Origin: Symbiodinium natans
Lineage: Eukaryota; Sar; Dinophyceae; Suessiales; Symbiodiniaceae
Direction: 5' to 3'
DNA: 64,000 bases
Assembly (NCBI GenBank): GCA_905221605.1
Contig: CAJNDS010002657.1
Coordinates: 468,501-532,500 of the forward strand
Under the pieces are notes generated by a model. That model was given only the letters and a program-made list of their open reading frames with translations. It was not told the DNA's origin and searched no databases. Positions 1-13,300 of this stretch are shown here, in pieces (position 1 is the first letter of the stretch; each line of letters begins with the position of its first letter). The position numbers and the translations under genes were made by a program.

Positions 1-164
1 GGGTGTAGGATGCGAGGTTCAGGGTTTACTTGGTTCCGGATTTGGGGGGTCTTGGTTTAGGGTTTATAGGGTTTCTTGATTTCAGTCGGAGCCAAGCAGG
101 CGATTTCTAAATCCTAAACCCTCAGAGGGCTCAAGCTCTCGGTCTGATGCACTTGCGATCCCAG

Positions 165-227
165 GTCGATGTCCCTGTGCCGCAGATTGTGGAGGAGGTT
201 GTCCACGTGCCGGTCACGCAGACGCAA
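165..227 (+). CDS. Gene 1 exon, alveolin repeat (partner 42420-42482)
   Basis: Acceptor CCAG before GTC; reads VDVPVPQIVEEVVHVPVTQ and so on, 21 codons, phase 0; donor GCTCGC. Confidence 0.85.
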
Positions 228-3200
228 GCTCGCCATCGCCTGAGAGACAGGGTTTCGGGTGGACCCCAACCGTTTGGAGCGCTAAGTCTTTTGTCGCAGC
301 GTCCAACGGAAGCACCAAAGGAAACCAGCTAGACCAAAGCCGCCGACGCGTGCTTCACGAAAACCTATCGGGCTTCAGCCCGAGCACACATGAAGTGCCT
401 GTTGCCAAACTCCCCCCTTCCCCCTCCCCAAACCCCGACTCCTGAGTCCTTGTCATCCCGCCTCCTGAGTCCTTGTCATGAGGCCACTACCAGGTGCCCG
501 TGGAGCAAACAGTGGAAGTTCCAGCACCTAGGCACGGCAGAGGCATCCTTCTGTTCATAAAATTGTTTTTTTTTGGGTGCGGGTTCGGTTCCCTCAAGCC
601 CTTGTGCCCTTAAACCGACCAAAGGAGTAACAAGTGTAGTCTCCCTCTATCTCTTTGCCTTGGGTCGCTGGGGAGCCTAGGTGCCCATGATGCAGGAGCA
701 GCAGGTGCATGTTCCCAAGGCCCGGTTTCTGTTTGTAGGCTTGGGGTCTCGGGATCTTAGGGCTTAGGCTTTGGGCCTCGGGGTTCAGAGTTTGGGATGT
801 TTTGGATGTTTGGGGTTTGGGGCTTGGGCTTAGGATGTGCAGGTTGAGGGGTGTTTGGGGGTTGGGAGGTGCTTCGTAGTCCTCAGAGCCTCATGTGGCC
901 TACTGCAATGCGAATTGTTTCGGGTTTTGTGTGCGACTGCCCTGAACACCCATCTTCTACACCCCAAACCCTCGGCCCTGAAGCGCAAACAACTGGGCAG
1001 GTGATGACCCAGAAGCGCCAGATGCACCAGCACGTTGAGCAGGTCGTGGAGGTTCCTGTGCCCATGACCCAGGAGGAGGTCGTGCACGTCCCCAAGATCA
1101 TGACGCAGACCCGGGTCATGCAGCAGCACGTGGAGCAGGTTGTGGAGGTCCCGATCCCCATGACCCAGGAGGAGGTTATTCACGTGCCTGAAATCATCAC
1201 ACAGACCCGCATCGTGCACCAGCCAGTGGAGCAGATCGTTGAGGCCTTCTGCTGTCAGCGATGACGGAATTTGTTTGGACACTTTCATGCATGACAGGGG
1301 TGTAGCAAGTTGACAGAGTTGGTTTATCTCGGGACCCCATTTCCTGTCGAGGTGCCTGTCCCGGTGGCGCAAGAGCAGGTTGTCCCCATGCCCCAGGCCG
1401 TCACTCGAACCTGTGGCGTTGCAGTGGTTGCTTGTACCCAACTTCGAAATATGGGGGTTTCCGAAATTTGGGGTAATTACCGGTTTCGTGTTTATCATAA
1501 GGGAATCCTAGTAGAATTTCAGCAGAGAGATGACCGACAGGATGGCAGTAAGTGAGGTCACTTCCATTCCAAGAGCACAAGGCTTGCATTGTTGGAACCT
1601 ACACCTTAAAACCCGATACCCTCATGTTCCGCCTGCTTTAGTTGGGGCCCTCCTCTACAAGGTCAAGTTTGAATGGGCTTTTCAAGTTTTCCGGGGCATC
1701 GTAGTAACATTTCGTGTGGCACGCCATTCAGAATTAAATGCCGGGCCGCTCTGCCCGGGGAGCCGGCTGAAGCGAGTCCAACATGGGCTTGACAACAGGT
1801 GGTTGTGATTTTGGCTCCCCCTGTACTCTATTGTTCAGTGCTGGGGTTATTCAAAGCAGTAAGCCCTAGTGCAGCCGCAGGGCGCACCCGGGGCACCGCA
1901 GGGCATGATGGCCGGGCCCTTAAACTTGTGGGTTTGAAGCTCCCAAATGGGTACTTGCCCTGTGGCAGAGCACAAACAGCCGAGGGCATAGAGGGTGTCA
2001 AGGTGGTGGGAATGATATTGGTTCGCACGGTGGTTCGCCTTTGGGGATGTGGTGTCCAGAAGGTCGTTCGCTTGGTGCCTGTGATGTGTCTTTTGTCGCG
2101 TGACGTGCGGTTCTCTGTCTAGAGTGTCATTCTGGGACAAGCCTGAAACACATGGAGCCCTAAAGCCCGAAGCCGCCAGGCCCCAGGGCAGCCGCAGGGC
2201 GCACCCTATGGGGCACCGCAGGGCATGATGGCCGGGCCCTTGAACTTTGAGGTTTTTCAGGGGTTTAGGGTTTAGGGTTTAGGGTTTAGGGTTGACCTTG
2301 AAGCCACAAACCCCGAAACCGTGAAGCCCCGAATTCAAGCCGCCAGGCCCCAGGGCAGCCACAGGGCGCACCCTATGGGGCGCCGCAGGGCATGATGGCC
2401 GGGCGCTTAAACTTCGGCTTGGAAGTTGTTAAATCCTGAAGCCATCCTGCCATAGACAGCCAAGCACAAAACCCTAATGTCCCAAAAGCAGCCAGGCCCC
2501 AGGGCCGCAGGGAGCACCCGCTGGGGCGCCGCAGAGCATGATGGCCGGATCCTCAGATGTGGGGGTCTGAGCACTGAACCCGCAGACCCCAAAATGAAGC
2601 CCCAAAGCCGCCAGGCCCCAGGGCAGCCGCAGGGCGCACCTTGTGGGGCGCCGCAGAGCATGATGGCCGGGCCCTCAAACTTAGGGGTTTGAAGCTGCTC
2701 AGCACTCAACCCTCAGAGCCCAAAACCATGAAGCCAAAGCTGCCAGGCCCCCGGGCAGCCGCAGGGCGCACCCTACGGGGCACCGCAGGGCATGATGGCC
2801 GGATCCTCAAACTCTGCGGGTTCGAAGCTGCCAAGCTCCAAACCCAAAGCCTTCGGGCCAAAGCCGGCCAGGCCCCAGGGCAGCCCCAGGGCGCACCCTA
2901 CGGTGCGCAGCCCATGCCCGCCGGGAGCTTAAGCTTTGGGGTTTGAAGCTCCCAAGCCCTCAAACCCGAGCTGGACTTCGTGTATCTGGCAAGATTTTCT
3001 GGCTTGCTTCGTGTGCAGGTACTGCAGAGCCTTGCGTGAGCACCAAGCCCCAAGATCAGCCTTGACCCTGGCAGGGTCAGGAGCAAGTCGTCCAAGTGCC
3101 CAAGATCATGACGCAGACGCGCGTGATACAGCAGCACGTGGAGCAGGTTTGGCGCAGTGAGTGTTCAGTTTGTTGAGTTGGGTTCTCGGGGACACATCTA

Positions 3201-6200
3201 CCTAAACGACCACCTGGATTTTTCACTATCGGCTCGGACGTCTAGGAATGGATCTTGCGTCGAGGCGCCTGCTGCAACTAAGTCGGGCCACGAACCTCTG
3301 GTCATAGTCCCTAAGAGGTCAAGGCCTCAACGCCTTCAAGGCCTATTGTCTTACAACCCAAACCCGCAGAAGCCCTGCTTCTGCTTAAATTCCCCAAGCC
3401 CTAAACCCTAAACCCTATAAACCATGGGAAGACAACCTAAACCCAACCCAAATTCCCCCAAGTCTTGTGGGCTGGAGGGGTGCGGGCGCTTCTTGGGGGC
3501 AGGTGGTCGAGATCCCAATCCCGCAGACCCAGGCCTGGACCTGTCATGTTTTGGGCTGGAAGGCTGCAAGGGTTTTAGGGTTTTGGGATGTTTTATAGTT
3601 TTACGACTTCAAGATTTTAGGGGTCTAGTGTTGAAGACGTTTAAGGGCTTAGGCTTGAGGGTCGAGGGGGCCCCTTCGATTATTTTACTGAATTTTGTTT
3701 TTTCTTTATGGGGTTCAGGGGCTTTTCTTAATCCGGCTTTGAGGGAGGTCTCTTAAATCTTAGGGCTTGAACCCAGGAACGCTTCACGTCCCACTCGCTG
3801 TTGCCACCCAGCCATCACCTGTATGGGCAGGCCTACAGAAATCCCAGGGTCTGAGCCGCAAGCTTTACAGTGCTCTGGGAAGCCTCAATTTGTCTATGCC
3901 GCCTGGGGCGGGGGTGGCCCATGCTGGCCTTGCCGGGCAGGAGCAGGTGGTCCATGTGCCCAAGATCATTCCGCAGGAGAGGGCTAAATTCTTTGAAGCC
4001 CCCAGATTCGCCCAAGCAGCCGTTCAGGTGTGGGGCTCTGTACATCCCGCATCCGCTAAAAAGTCGGGCCTCGAGTTGGGGGCATGTGCTTGTGAAGGGT
4101 GCACCGGGCATCAACCCCCCCAGGAGCGCATCGTCCACCAGCATGTGGAGCAGGTTGTGGAGGTCCACGTGCCCATGACCCAGGACCTTTTCGGTGGCTT
4201 GCTTGGGGTTTAGGGTGTTTTGGGCTCTCAGCAGGGTGTGCAGCTGTTCGGGTTGTAGGGCACTGGGGTCCAGAATTTTCTGCTCTGGCATCAGGTATCG
4301 GGAGGGCTTCAGGCCCTTAGCCGACACAGTTTCCATCCAGAGACGTGTGCCGATGTGTGCGCTTTCGCCCCGTGGGGTTTTGGGTTTTTAGCAAAGACCT
4401 CCTTGCCAGGAGCAGGTGGTGCACGTGCCGAAGGTGATGCAGCAGGAGCGTGCCCATCACTTCCACGTGGAGGCGCGCACGGGGCGGAGCCCCTAGTGAG
4501 GCCAGAGCTCCCCTCAAGGTAACGGGCCATCAAGGTTCAAGCCGTGCAGTGGACCCAGAGCATCACCTCGGCCTTGGATGTCAATATCACGTTGTGGGGC
4601 AGATATTCATGTAACTTAACTGTTATGTTTACCTGTTGGGGGGGGGTTTTGGGTCCGGGGGTCGAGTATTTCCCTGTTCAGTGGGGATTCCACTCTACGG
4701 CTTTAAGCTCGAAGTGCCCGATGGTGTTTAGGGTTCGGGGCATGCAAAAGCTTTAAAAGTTTCATAGGGCTCGCCATGCAGGCGAGAGGGATTAGAGTGA
4801 AGTTGTCCGGCAGGAAATTGTGGATGTGCCGGTGGAGCAGCACATCGAGCAGGTTGTGCACGTGCCGAAGGTGTCTCAGCTGGTAGCGGCGTGTTTTGGG
4901 TGAGCCCTTTACCCAGTCTAAACCCTAAACCCTAAACCTAAGCCCTAAGCCCTAAGCCCTAAACCCTAAACCCTAAACCTAAACAGACGCTAAGCCCCCA
5001 GCCATGACTGCAGAAGCAGCAGGAGCGAGGGCTGTTCGGGCGACGCCCCCAAACTCCAACAACCCGAGGTTTAGGTTTGGGGGTTTAGGGTTGAGGGTTT
5101 AGAAGCCCTGAAGCCTCCAAAGCCCCGAAGCCAAAGCCCTGGAATTCGGGCTATTGTTGAAGCAAAAGTCCTCTGATAGATATCCTTTCTCGTCCCCCTA
5201 AGACAAATTCCATGCAGGCCCTAATTTAGCTGTTGCTTCGTCAACCGAAGATCACTGTCATTTTGACGACCGTGCTGCGTGAACACATGATTGTGCAGGA
5301 TGCGATAGCAACCACTTTGCGATCTCGCAGGAACATATCCAGCGTGGTTCCAATTCGGTTCATGCTTTGAATAGGCCGGCACGTTCATCGTGGGTTGTCC
5401 TAGAAGCACGGTCCTCACACAGAAACCCTATTTCACATACAGAACAGTCCGCAACTGCCTGTTTTTCCACTTGTCGCCAACTTGTCCTGGGATGAGAAGC
5501 CCCGAAATGCCCAGAGGAGTGAGAAGACTCACCAAGCACGTCCGAAGGAGGGAGCCGGGCACAGAATCTTCCCTAAACTCTAAACCCTAGACCCCAAATC
5601 CTAAACTCTAAAAACATGTCCAGAAGCAAATAGTAGTCCCAAACCCTAAACCCTAAACCCTAAACCCTAAACCCTAACCCCCAATCCCTAACCCTAAACC
5701 CTAAGAACAGGTCCAGAAGGTGGAGAAGATTGTCCACAACCCCGTTGACCTTGAGGCGAGTTCGGAGTTCAGGATCTCTCGTGAAGGGAAGGGCTGTTGG
5801 AATTTCAGGGTTTCGACGTTGAGGTGGTTTTGTGCTTTGAGGGTTTAGGGCTTTTAGGGCTTAGGGAGTTTTTAAAGGGTTTGTAGGGTTTAGGGTTTAG
5901 GGTTTTTAGGGTTTAGGGTTGTTAGGGTTTTTGGGGTTTTCAGGGTCTTTTTAGGGGTTTTTAGGTTATTAATATGTTTATTATTCTTCTATAATTTTTT
6001 TGCGGTGATGGTTTTCGAGTTTGGGCAGCAGCGTTTGATTAGTTTCACGTTCCGGGTTGAAGGCTTTTCTTGGGGGACGCCGCTGCCGAGGTCGAGGTGC
6101 CTCGCCCGGTGGTGATTGAGAAGGTCGTCCAGGCGGGCCCCAAACCCTAAATCCTAAGCCCTAGACCTTAGACACTAAACCCTAGACCCTAGGGCCCTAG

Positions 6201-7045
6201 GCCCTAGCCCTAAACCCTAAACCCTAAACCTCTTCTCGAGACCCACATCCTCAACCAGGGCTTCCTTGGGGGCTCCCCTCCCTGGTCATGGCGGGGTGTC
6301 CAGCAACCGTCAACTCCCAAGCCCTCAAAACTTCTAAAGCCTCGGTCTCCACCATATAGCTTGGGATACTCTCCCCTTATATATACCAGAATGGGGATTA
6401 CAATAGGGGGACCAGAATCCCCGTTAAGGACTGTTAGTATAAGGGGGAATATCCCACCTATAACCCTAAACTTTAAACCCGGACAGCCGCGAACAAAGTA
6501 GGTAGGAAGGAGCAGGATTTGAGGAGCCCTTCACCTCAGGCAACTTGCTAAGAGCGCCGACAGGTACGAAGATTGCTACCAATGAATGTTGCTGCTTTTG
6601 CTACACGTCCGCCACCAGCATCACCGTTCCCGTCATTCTTCCTGGTGTGGTTCATGCCTCTTACTCTTGCATTGGTGAAAATTTTCTGTCTTGTCTGATA
6701 GTCTTGGTCCGTTGTGTAGTATGGTTAATTGTTCATATTCTGATTGTCCTCTTCTTATTGTTGTACGATGTTGTTCTGAATCTGGCTTTCGTTTTTGTTG
6801 TTATGATTGTTGTTGTGATTGTTGGAATTCAGAAACGTGCGCGCTGCCATTTTTCTCCTTCCCACCGTCTGCTGCTACGACCATTCTGCAGCTGCTGCTG
6901 CTGCTACTACTACTGCTACTATGGCTACTATTGCTACTTCTGCTACCACTGCCACGACGACGTGGACGAGGACGACACCACCGCCACTACCACTACCAGT
7001 ACTACAACTACCACCACAACAACAACAACTGCTGCTGCTACTGCG

Positions 7046-7136
<91 letters not shown>

Positions 7137-7223
7137 TACTACTACTACTACCTACTCTACTACTACTACTCCTACTCCTACTCTTACTCCTACTCCTACT
7201 CCTACTCCCTGCTACTACTGCTG

Positions 7224-7286
<63 letters not shown>

Positions 7287-10200
7287 TAGTATTTGGCGGG
7301 GCCCTGGAACTCATAACTCTAGTTTTCGGGATCCTGGTCAAAACCGAAAAAATCTGGGGCAGCCCCAGCCCCAGCCCCAGCCCCAGCCCCAGCCAGCCCC
7401 AGCCCCAGCCCCAGCCCCAGCCCCAGCCCCAGCCCCAGCCCCAGCCCCAGCCCCAGCCCCAGCCCCAGCCCCAGCCCCAGCCCCAGCCCCAGCCCCGTCG
7501 CCGACGGGCTCCGACGGGTTCCGACGGGTTTGACGGGTTCCGACGCGGGCCCACAACCGGTGTGCAACGTGTGCGCAATGGACGCCTCCCCATCCTCCAC
7601 TGAAAACCCGTTGTTGGAACCCATAACCCGTCGGAACCCGTCGGAACCCGTCGGAACCCGTCGGAACCCGTCGGAACCCGTCGGAACGCGTCGGAACTCG
7701 TCGGAACCCGTCGGAACCGTCGGTTCGCGCACCAGCTCCCGCACCAGCTTGCGCACCAGCACTGCGCACCTGAACGTGGGTAGAGTTATGAGTTCCAGGG
7801 CCCCGCCATTTTAGTATTAGTACTAATACTACTACTAGTACTACTAGTACTAGTACTAGTACTAGCACTAGTACTAGTACTCGCACTCGCACTAGCACTG
7901 GCACTGGCACTAGCATTAGCACTAGTACTAGTACTAGTACTGGTACTAGCACACTAGTACTCCTACTCGTGGCCATACTCCGACTCCTACTCTTGCTGCT
8001 CCTACTCCGATTCCCACTCTCACTCCCACTCCCACCAGCATCTGTTCACCTTCTTTCCAAACATTCTCGCTGTGCCCGCCTAGACCCCGAACTCTGAAAG
8101 CTTCAACAGAAGTCCTATGCCTTGAAGCCCAAAGCCTTACAACCCCAACACCTGGAGCGCGATTTCCGACTTTCCGGGTCTCACACAGGTGCCCACCGTC
8201 CATGTGGAGGAGAAGATCGTCCGCGTGCCGAAGGCTGCTCAGGGTTTAGGCTGTGCAATTTGGGAGTTCGTCTGCACCCTTGTATAGTAAGTGTTGCCGC
8301 GATAGGTAGTTGTAATGACAGCGCCACTTCATTCTCCCTCTTGAAGATGGCTTCTGTATCGTAACTGAGGTGCTGAACACCGTGGTGGACACCGTGGTCC
8401 AGAACACTGTTGAGACCGTGGAGGTGGTGAAGCCGGTAGTGGCCCCCTGGCCTGGATTTGCTTTGAATCCCGGGACGTGCTTGCCATCGACTCGGTTCCA
8501 GACCCTGAAGTTGTAGGTGCGCTGATCCGCTTTTGCAGCAACATTGACCGACTCGCTCCCAATGGGTGTCTCCAAACGCCCGCAAGTGCCTATAGGTCCT
8601 GAAGCCCCAAGCTCTACGTCCCCAAAAATCCTACGTTTCTCGAAGCCAAAAACCCACACCCTCAATCCCTCCTCCGTTTCACCGGGCCGGAGCCTCCAAA
8701 CATCTCCAAGCCCTTCGGGGCGGGTCAACACCCAGACCCTTCAAGGGGGCGGGCCCTTCCCATGGTTGTAAGGTTTGCGTCCTTTCAGGGTATTTTCTCT
8801 GAGACATGCTACAGCAAAAGCCCTACCTTGTACCCATGCCATCCGGATGAAGCTCATGTGCCAGGTTTTCAAGATAAACGATGGGAGTACCCGTAGTCTC
8901 CGTCCAGTATGCTTGAATTTAACAACCCTGTGCAAGCCGTACGCAAACGTTGCAAAAGACAGCCTGAAACTCCAAGCCCCAAACTCTTGAAATCCTGAAC
9001 CATGACCCCTTCAGCCACGTGCCTGAGGTCCACAAGGTGGTCCAACGAAAGAGGCCCATCGTGCAGGAGGACCACTCCCCTACTTTCACACTTCACGGCT
9101 CTCGGGTGCTAGCTGGTAGAAAGAGTAGCAGTGGTCGTCGTGGCCGTCGTGGTCGTCGTCGACGTCTTGGCAGATTCATACGCGGTGTTGTTCATCACTT
9201 CTGATAACCTGGGTTTCGGCTGGCATAAGTTGACTGAACGTCCGCTTGCAAGTTCATGCTTTGTTCCACTTGGTCGAAATACATGTCTGTTAGTCAAAAA
9301 TGCCTGCCATCAGATGATAAATGCTGTACGTGCCAGTGTTTTCTGTGCCCCCTCTTTCTTGCTCTACGGTTCTTTGTGCCCTCCGTGTTTGTTGCCGTTG
9401 TTTCTTGGTCTTTGGGCTGAGCGTGGGTGGGAAATTTATTGCAATTAACACTGCGGTTTCGCCAGCGTTTGGGGCTCTTTGTTGAGGCCTGCTGGAGCAC
9501 TTGCAAAGTTTGGTTCGCTAGTCGCTGTCCCTCTCAACCCAGAAGCCGTCCAAGTGTAGCCCTCAGACCTAAACCCCAAAGCCCTAAAACCGTCCAAGTG
9601 CAAAGTAGGAACCACCAGGAAGCCTAAAAGCCTAAAAGCCTAAAGCCTACGAGGCTCTACAAGCTTTCAGGGGGAGCCAAGCATCTGCCCAAGCCCTCTA
9701 AAGCCATCCAAGTGCAGCGTAGGAGAGCCTTTGGTTTTGAGGGTTCCTGTTCAGACTTGGGGTTTGAGAGCCTTTGTTGTTGGGTTCCCACTCCTCTTGG
9801 GCCCAACTTGCTCCAGCAGCTCTCTTGGCACGCAGGATACCGTGCAGGTGCCCAAGGCGACTCCTCAAGCGTTCATTTGGGGGGGGAGGGGGGGAAGGGC
9901 GTTTGAGGGTGGAGGGCGCAGGGCGGGGATGAGATTCGTAGTGGGGCTGCGACCGAAGCTGAGGCCGAAAGCTGAGAACCCTCAGCCCTGAACTCCGAAA
10001 CCCCGAGCACCCGAGCACCTGAGCACCTGGGGGTTGCAGGTCGTCGTGCAGCACGTCCCGGTGCAGAAGGTCGTGGAGAAGCAGGCCGGTGGTGTGTTTT
10101 TGGGGGTTTGGACTCTGGGGGTTTAGGGTTTAGGGTTTAGGGCTGAGGGTTTAGGGTTTAGGGTTGAGGGGGTTCAGGGTTTAGGGTTTAGGGTTGAGGG

Positions 10201-10347
10201 TTTGGGGTTCAGGGTTGAGGGTTGGGGGTTTGGGGGTTCAGTGTTTCGGTCGGCACAGGCTTCCGCACGGTTTGGAGGCTTAGTGGGCCTCAGGGGATTT
10301 GGCGTCGTTCACTTTTTTGAACTTATTTATTTATTCATATTTTATTA

Positions 10348-10378
<31 letters not shown>

Positions 10379-13300
10379 TTGTTTTTTTTTGGGGGGGGGG
10401 GGGGGGTGGTTTTCAGGGTGCAGGGTTCGTGGCGTCTAATGGGTGTTTTCGAGGTACGGGTGGTTGTAGGTTGTTTAGAGATGACGCGGATCTGGTCTAG
10501 AGGCTTGGTGTGTGGAGAAGCCTAGCTTTCTGTGGTCAGCTGCCAAGGTGTAAGGACCCTTCTTGGAGGTACCCCTTTAGAGTAAGTGTCCATGCTTTGG
10601 AGTGACAGGGCTTTGTCCTGATGTTCTTCGAGCCAGGTGTCCGTCCCTGTCGTGCAGGAGGTCGAGCAAATTGTTGATGTGCCGGTCGTCAAGCAGAGGC
10701 AGCCGCGCCTTCACCCACAACAAGAAAGTTTCGGGAGCACCTTGCTTAGGGTGGGTACTCGTAACCTTTCTTAGGGTACTTATGGCCTTACTTAGGGACC
10801 TTACTTTGAAGGAACGTCATTCTTGACGGCGGCTCTTCGGTTGATCCGGCGAGCACTTGGAAGCACACGTCTGCACAACATTTCGACCAGCCAGGCGTGC
10901 CATCACGTGGCACATAAGTACATAGGACTAGTATACCAATATGCCGGGGCAAAGAAGAAAAATACTAACAACCCTTAATGGGGATTCTAGTACCCCCTCC
11001 TACAATCCCTATGAAGGGACCGTTAGCATATGTCAGGCACCTGCCCATGGTCCAGAAGGTCGAGAAGCAGATTCAGGCCCTGGCTCCCACTTGGCACCTG
11101 GAGGTTCGTAGGTACGGTTGTCAAAATCATAGTTCCTTGTGGGGTCCCTGATAGAATATGGCACCTAGTATTTTTAGTTCTAAGTAGGGTTATAAGTTCC
11201 CTAAGCCTACTATTGGGGTATCAGGGCACCCCTACAGGGGTGGTTGTCAAAATGACGGTCCCTTTTGGGGTCCCGAATATAATGCGGCATGTAATATTTA
11301 GGGTGCCCAAAAAGGGACCCTAGTTCTGACGACTACCCATAGGTAGTTATAAGTAGGGTTAGAACTTCCCTAAGTAAGGTCCCTAAGAAAGGTTACAAGT
11401 ACCCTGCATAAGGTTACAAGTACCCTAAGTAGGGTTATAGTCATAAGTGCCCTAAGCAAGGTTATAGGTATGATGAACCTGCTTTGAACCCTACTTATAG
11501 TTACCCATGAATCTCCAAGCAGACCGTAAGCCTCAACCCCCAAGCTCTGAACCTGAGCCGTCCAGGGTTTAGGGTTTAGGGTTTTGGGTTTAGGGTTTAG
11601 GGTTTAGGGTTGAGGGCCCTAAATCACAGAAGTCCTCCCAAAAAAACACCTCCTTCGGGGTCAGAATGCAGAAGAATGCAGGGTTTAGAGTTTCGGGGCT
11701 GAGGTTCTAGGCGTGGTCCTAATCCCTGAAAACCGTAAGGCCCGATACAGTAACCTCCCTTCTTTGAAGCCAATCATGAACATGATCTGCAAGCGGTCTT
11801 GAAGCACAATTCAGAAACCCGAAAACCTAACCCCAGATTAGTTGCCAAATCAGCTCCAGCAGGTGCCCCAAATCCAGTACATGGACCATCACGTGGAAGT
11901 GCCCATCCAGAAGCAGGCGGATGGGGGCCGAGAGGTGGAGGTTCATGGGTAGTTCTAGGAGGGTGTATAAAGATAGGGCAACTCCAGTTATAGCTAGGTA
12001 CAACCTTAGTAGTTCTAGGAGGGGTTATAAGGTAGGGTAACTCTAGTTATAGCTAGGTACAACCTTCTTGCTAGAGTGGCTTCGGGTTTGGGGGGGTCTC
12101 GGGTTTGGGGTTCGGGGGGATGCAGGGTCTTCGAGTTGGCGATGCCTGCCCTAAAATCTGGAGCCCAAATCCTCTGCCAACAAGGAAGAATCCTTAGTCT
12201 AAGGCCTGTGGGTCGGTTTAGGGTTTAGGGTTTAGGGTTTAGGGTTTAGGGTTTAGGGTTTAGGGTTTAGGGTTAAGGGATAGGGTTTAGGGTTTAGGGT
12301 TTAGGGTTTAGGGTTTAGGGTTTAGGGTTGGTTGACAGGTGCACGTTCCCATGGTCCAGACGGTGCAGAAGCACATCGAGGCACCGCTCCGCCGAGAGGG
12401 GTGTTTTAAGGTTTGGGGTTTAGGGTTTAGGGTTTAGGGTTTAGGGTTGAGGGGTCACAACGTGGGGGGTGTCGGGAGTTCAGCGTCCCGGAGTTCCAAA
12501 GTGCTGAGCCTTGGAACCCTCAACCCTGGGAACCCTCAATCCTAAACCCTCAACCCTCAACCCTAAACCCTAAATCCTAAACCTTAAACCCTAAACCAAC
12601 CACCCAACTACTTTGTTCAAAGAGGGGTCCTCGAGGTGTGGGGTTGAGCAGTCGGTGCTCTTCGTGCCCGCGAAGTCCGCTGTGTGTCTTCAGGGGTTTA
12701 AGGAGTTTCGCAACTAGACGTTGAGCATGGGTTCAGGGATCTGGGGGTTTTGGACTTGATGTGCTTTGGGGTTTAAGCGCCTGTCTGATGGGTCTGCATG
12801 TAGTGAGACTGAGGTGCCGCAAGTCGTTTTCGAGGATGAGGTCGTCCATGTCCCCATCCAGAAGCAGGCGCTCTGCGGCTGGAGGTTTCTTCGGTTGGGA
12901 CTTTGCGCTACGGGCTCTTTGCTATGCTAGCGTAGACCCCGGACAGCGTGAGACCGCTACACGCAGATCGCCGGCGTCACGAACCGTGGTTGACGCGAAG
13001 TACCTGCACGGGAGGGCATAACCCGGTTCTTTCTTGAGGATCTGTTTCACAAGGAACCCTTTTTGAATGCGAGCAGGTCCACGTGCCCATGGTCCAGAAG
13101 GTGCAGAAGACGGTGGAGGTGCCGCAGGTGCAGTACGAGGACGGCCGCGTCGAACTCCCCAAGCCCCCCCAGACTCCTAGACCCCGAGCTTCAAGCCCCG
13201 ACGCCCGAAGCTCTACGTCCCAAAGCGTAGGGTTAAAGGTTCAATCAGATTCCGGACTTTGAAAGCCTGTACTATAAATCCTTAGAAAGTCGCAATGCCC

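Larger units (their letters stand above)
1875..2919 (+). repeat. Array of seven mini-exons encoding a 17-residue Pro/Gly-rich unit
   Basis: Seven in-phase units (1875-1910, 2180-2230, 2347-2397, 2496-2543, 2615-2665, 2747-2797, 2872-2919) encode APGQPQGAPYGAPQGMM and variants. Each after the first is preceded by CCAG and all are followed by GCCGGG, a possible GC donor. The mini-introns are about 70-270 bp and share sequence, so exon plus intron was duplicated as a unit. The exact 3' limit is an inference: the conserved reading AGPLNFG continues into each intron. Gene 2 has no counterpart between 46336 and 46604. A related array lies at 21200-21929. Confidence 0.7.
6133..8188 (+). other. Large intron dominated by simple repeats
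   Basis: No alveolin-like exon is seen. Holds a CCCTAAA block, a family C hairpin, ACT and CCCCAG microsatellites and the 27-bp inverted-repeat element. The matching gene 2 intron (51631-52027) is only about 400 bp. Confidence 0.7.

Noticed and set aside
830-1498. Minus-strand open frame of 222 codons
   Set aside because: Antisense of the alveolin exon 1001-1243 (His/Leu/Asp-rich mirror of VEQ/VPV codons).
6545-7976. Very long open frames on both strands (up to about 350 codons)
   Set aside because: They consist of poly-Thr, Leu, Tyr, Val or Gly-Trp from ACT and CCCCAG microsatellites and are open in several frames at once.
12218-12329. TTTAGGG tracts taken as a chromosome end
   Set aside because: Dozens of short tracts in both orientations occur throughout the window between exons, so they are interstitial and not a telomere.
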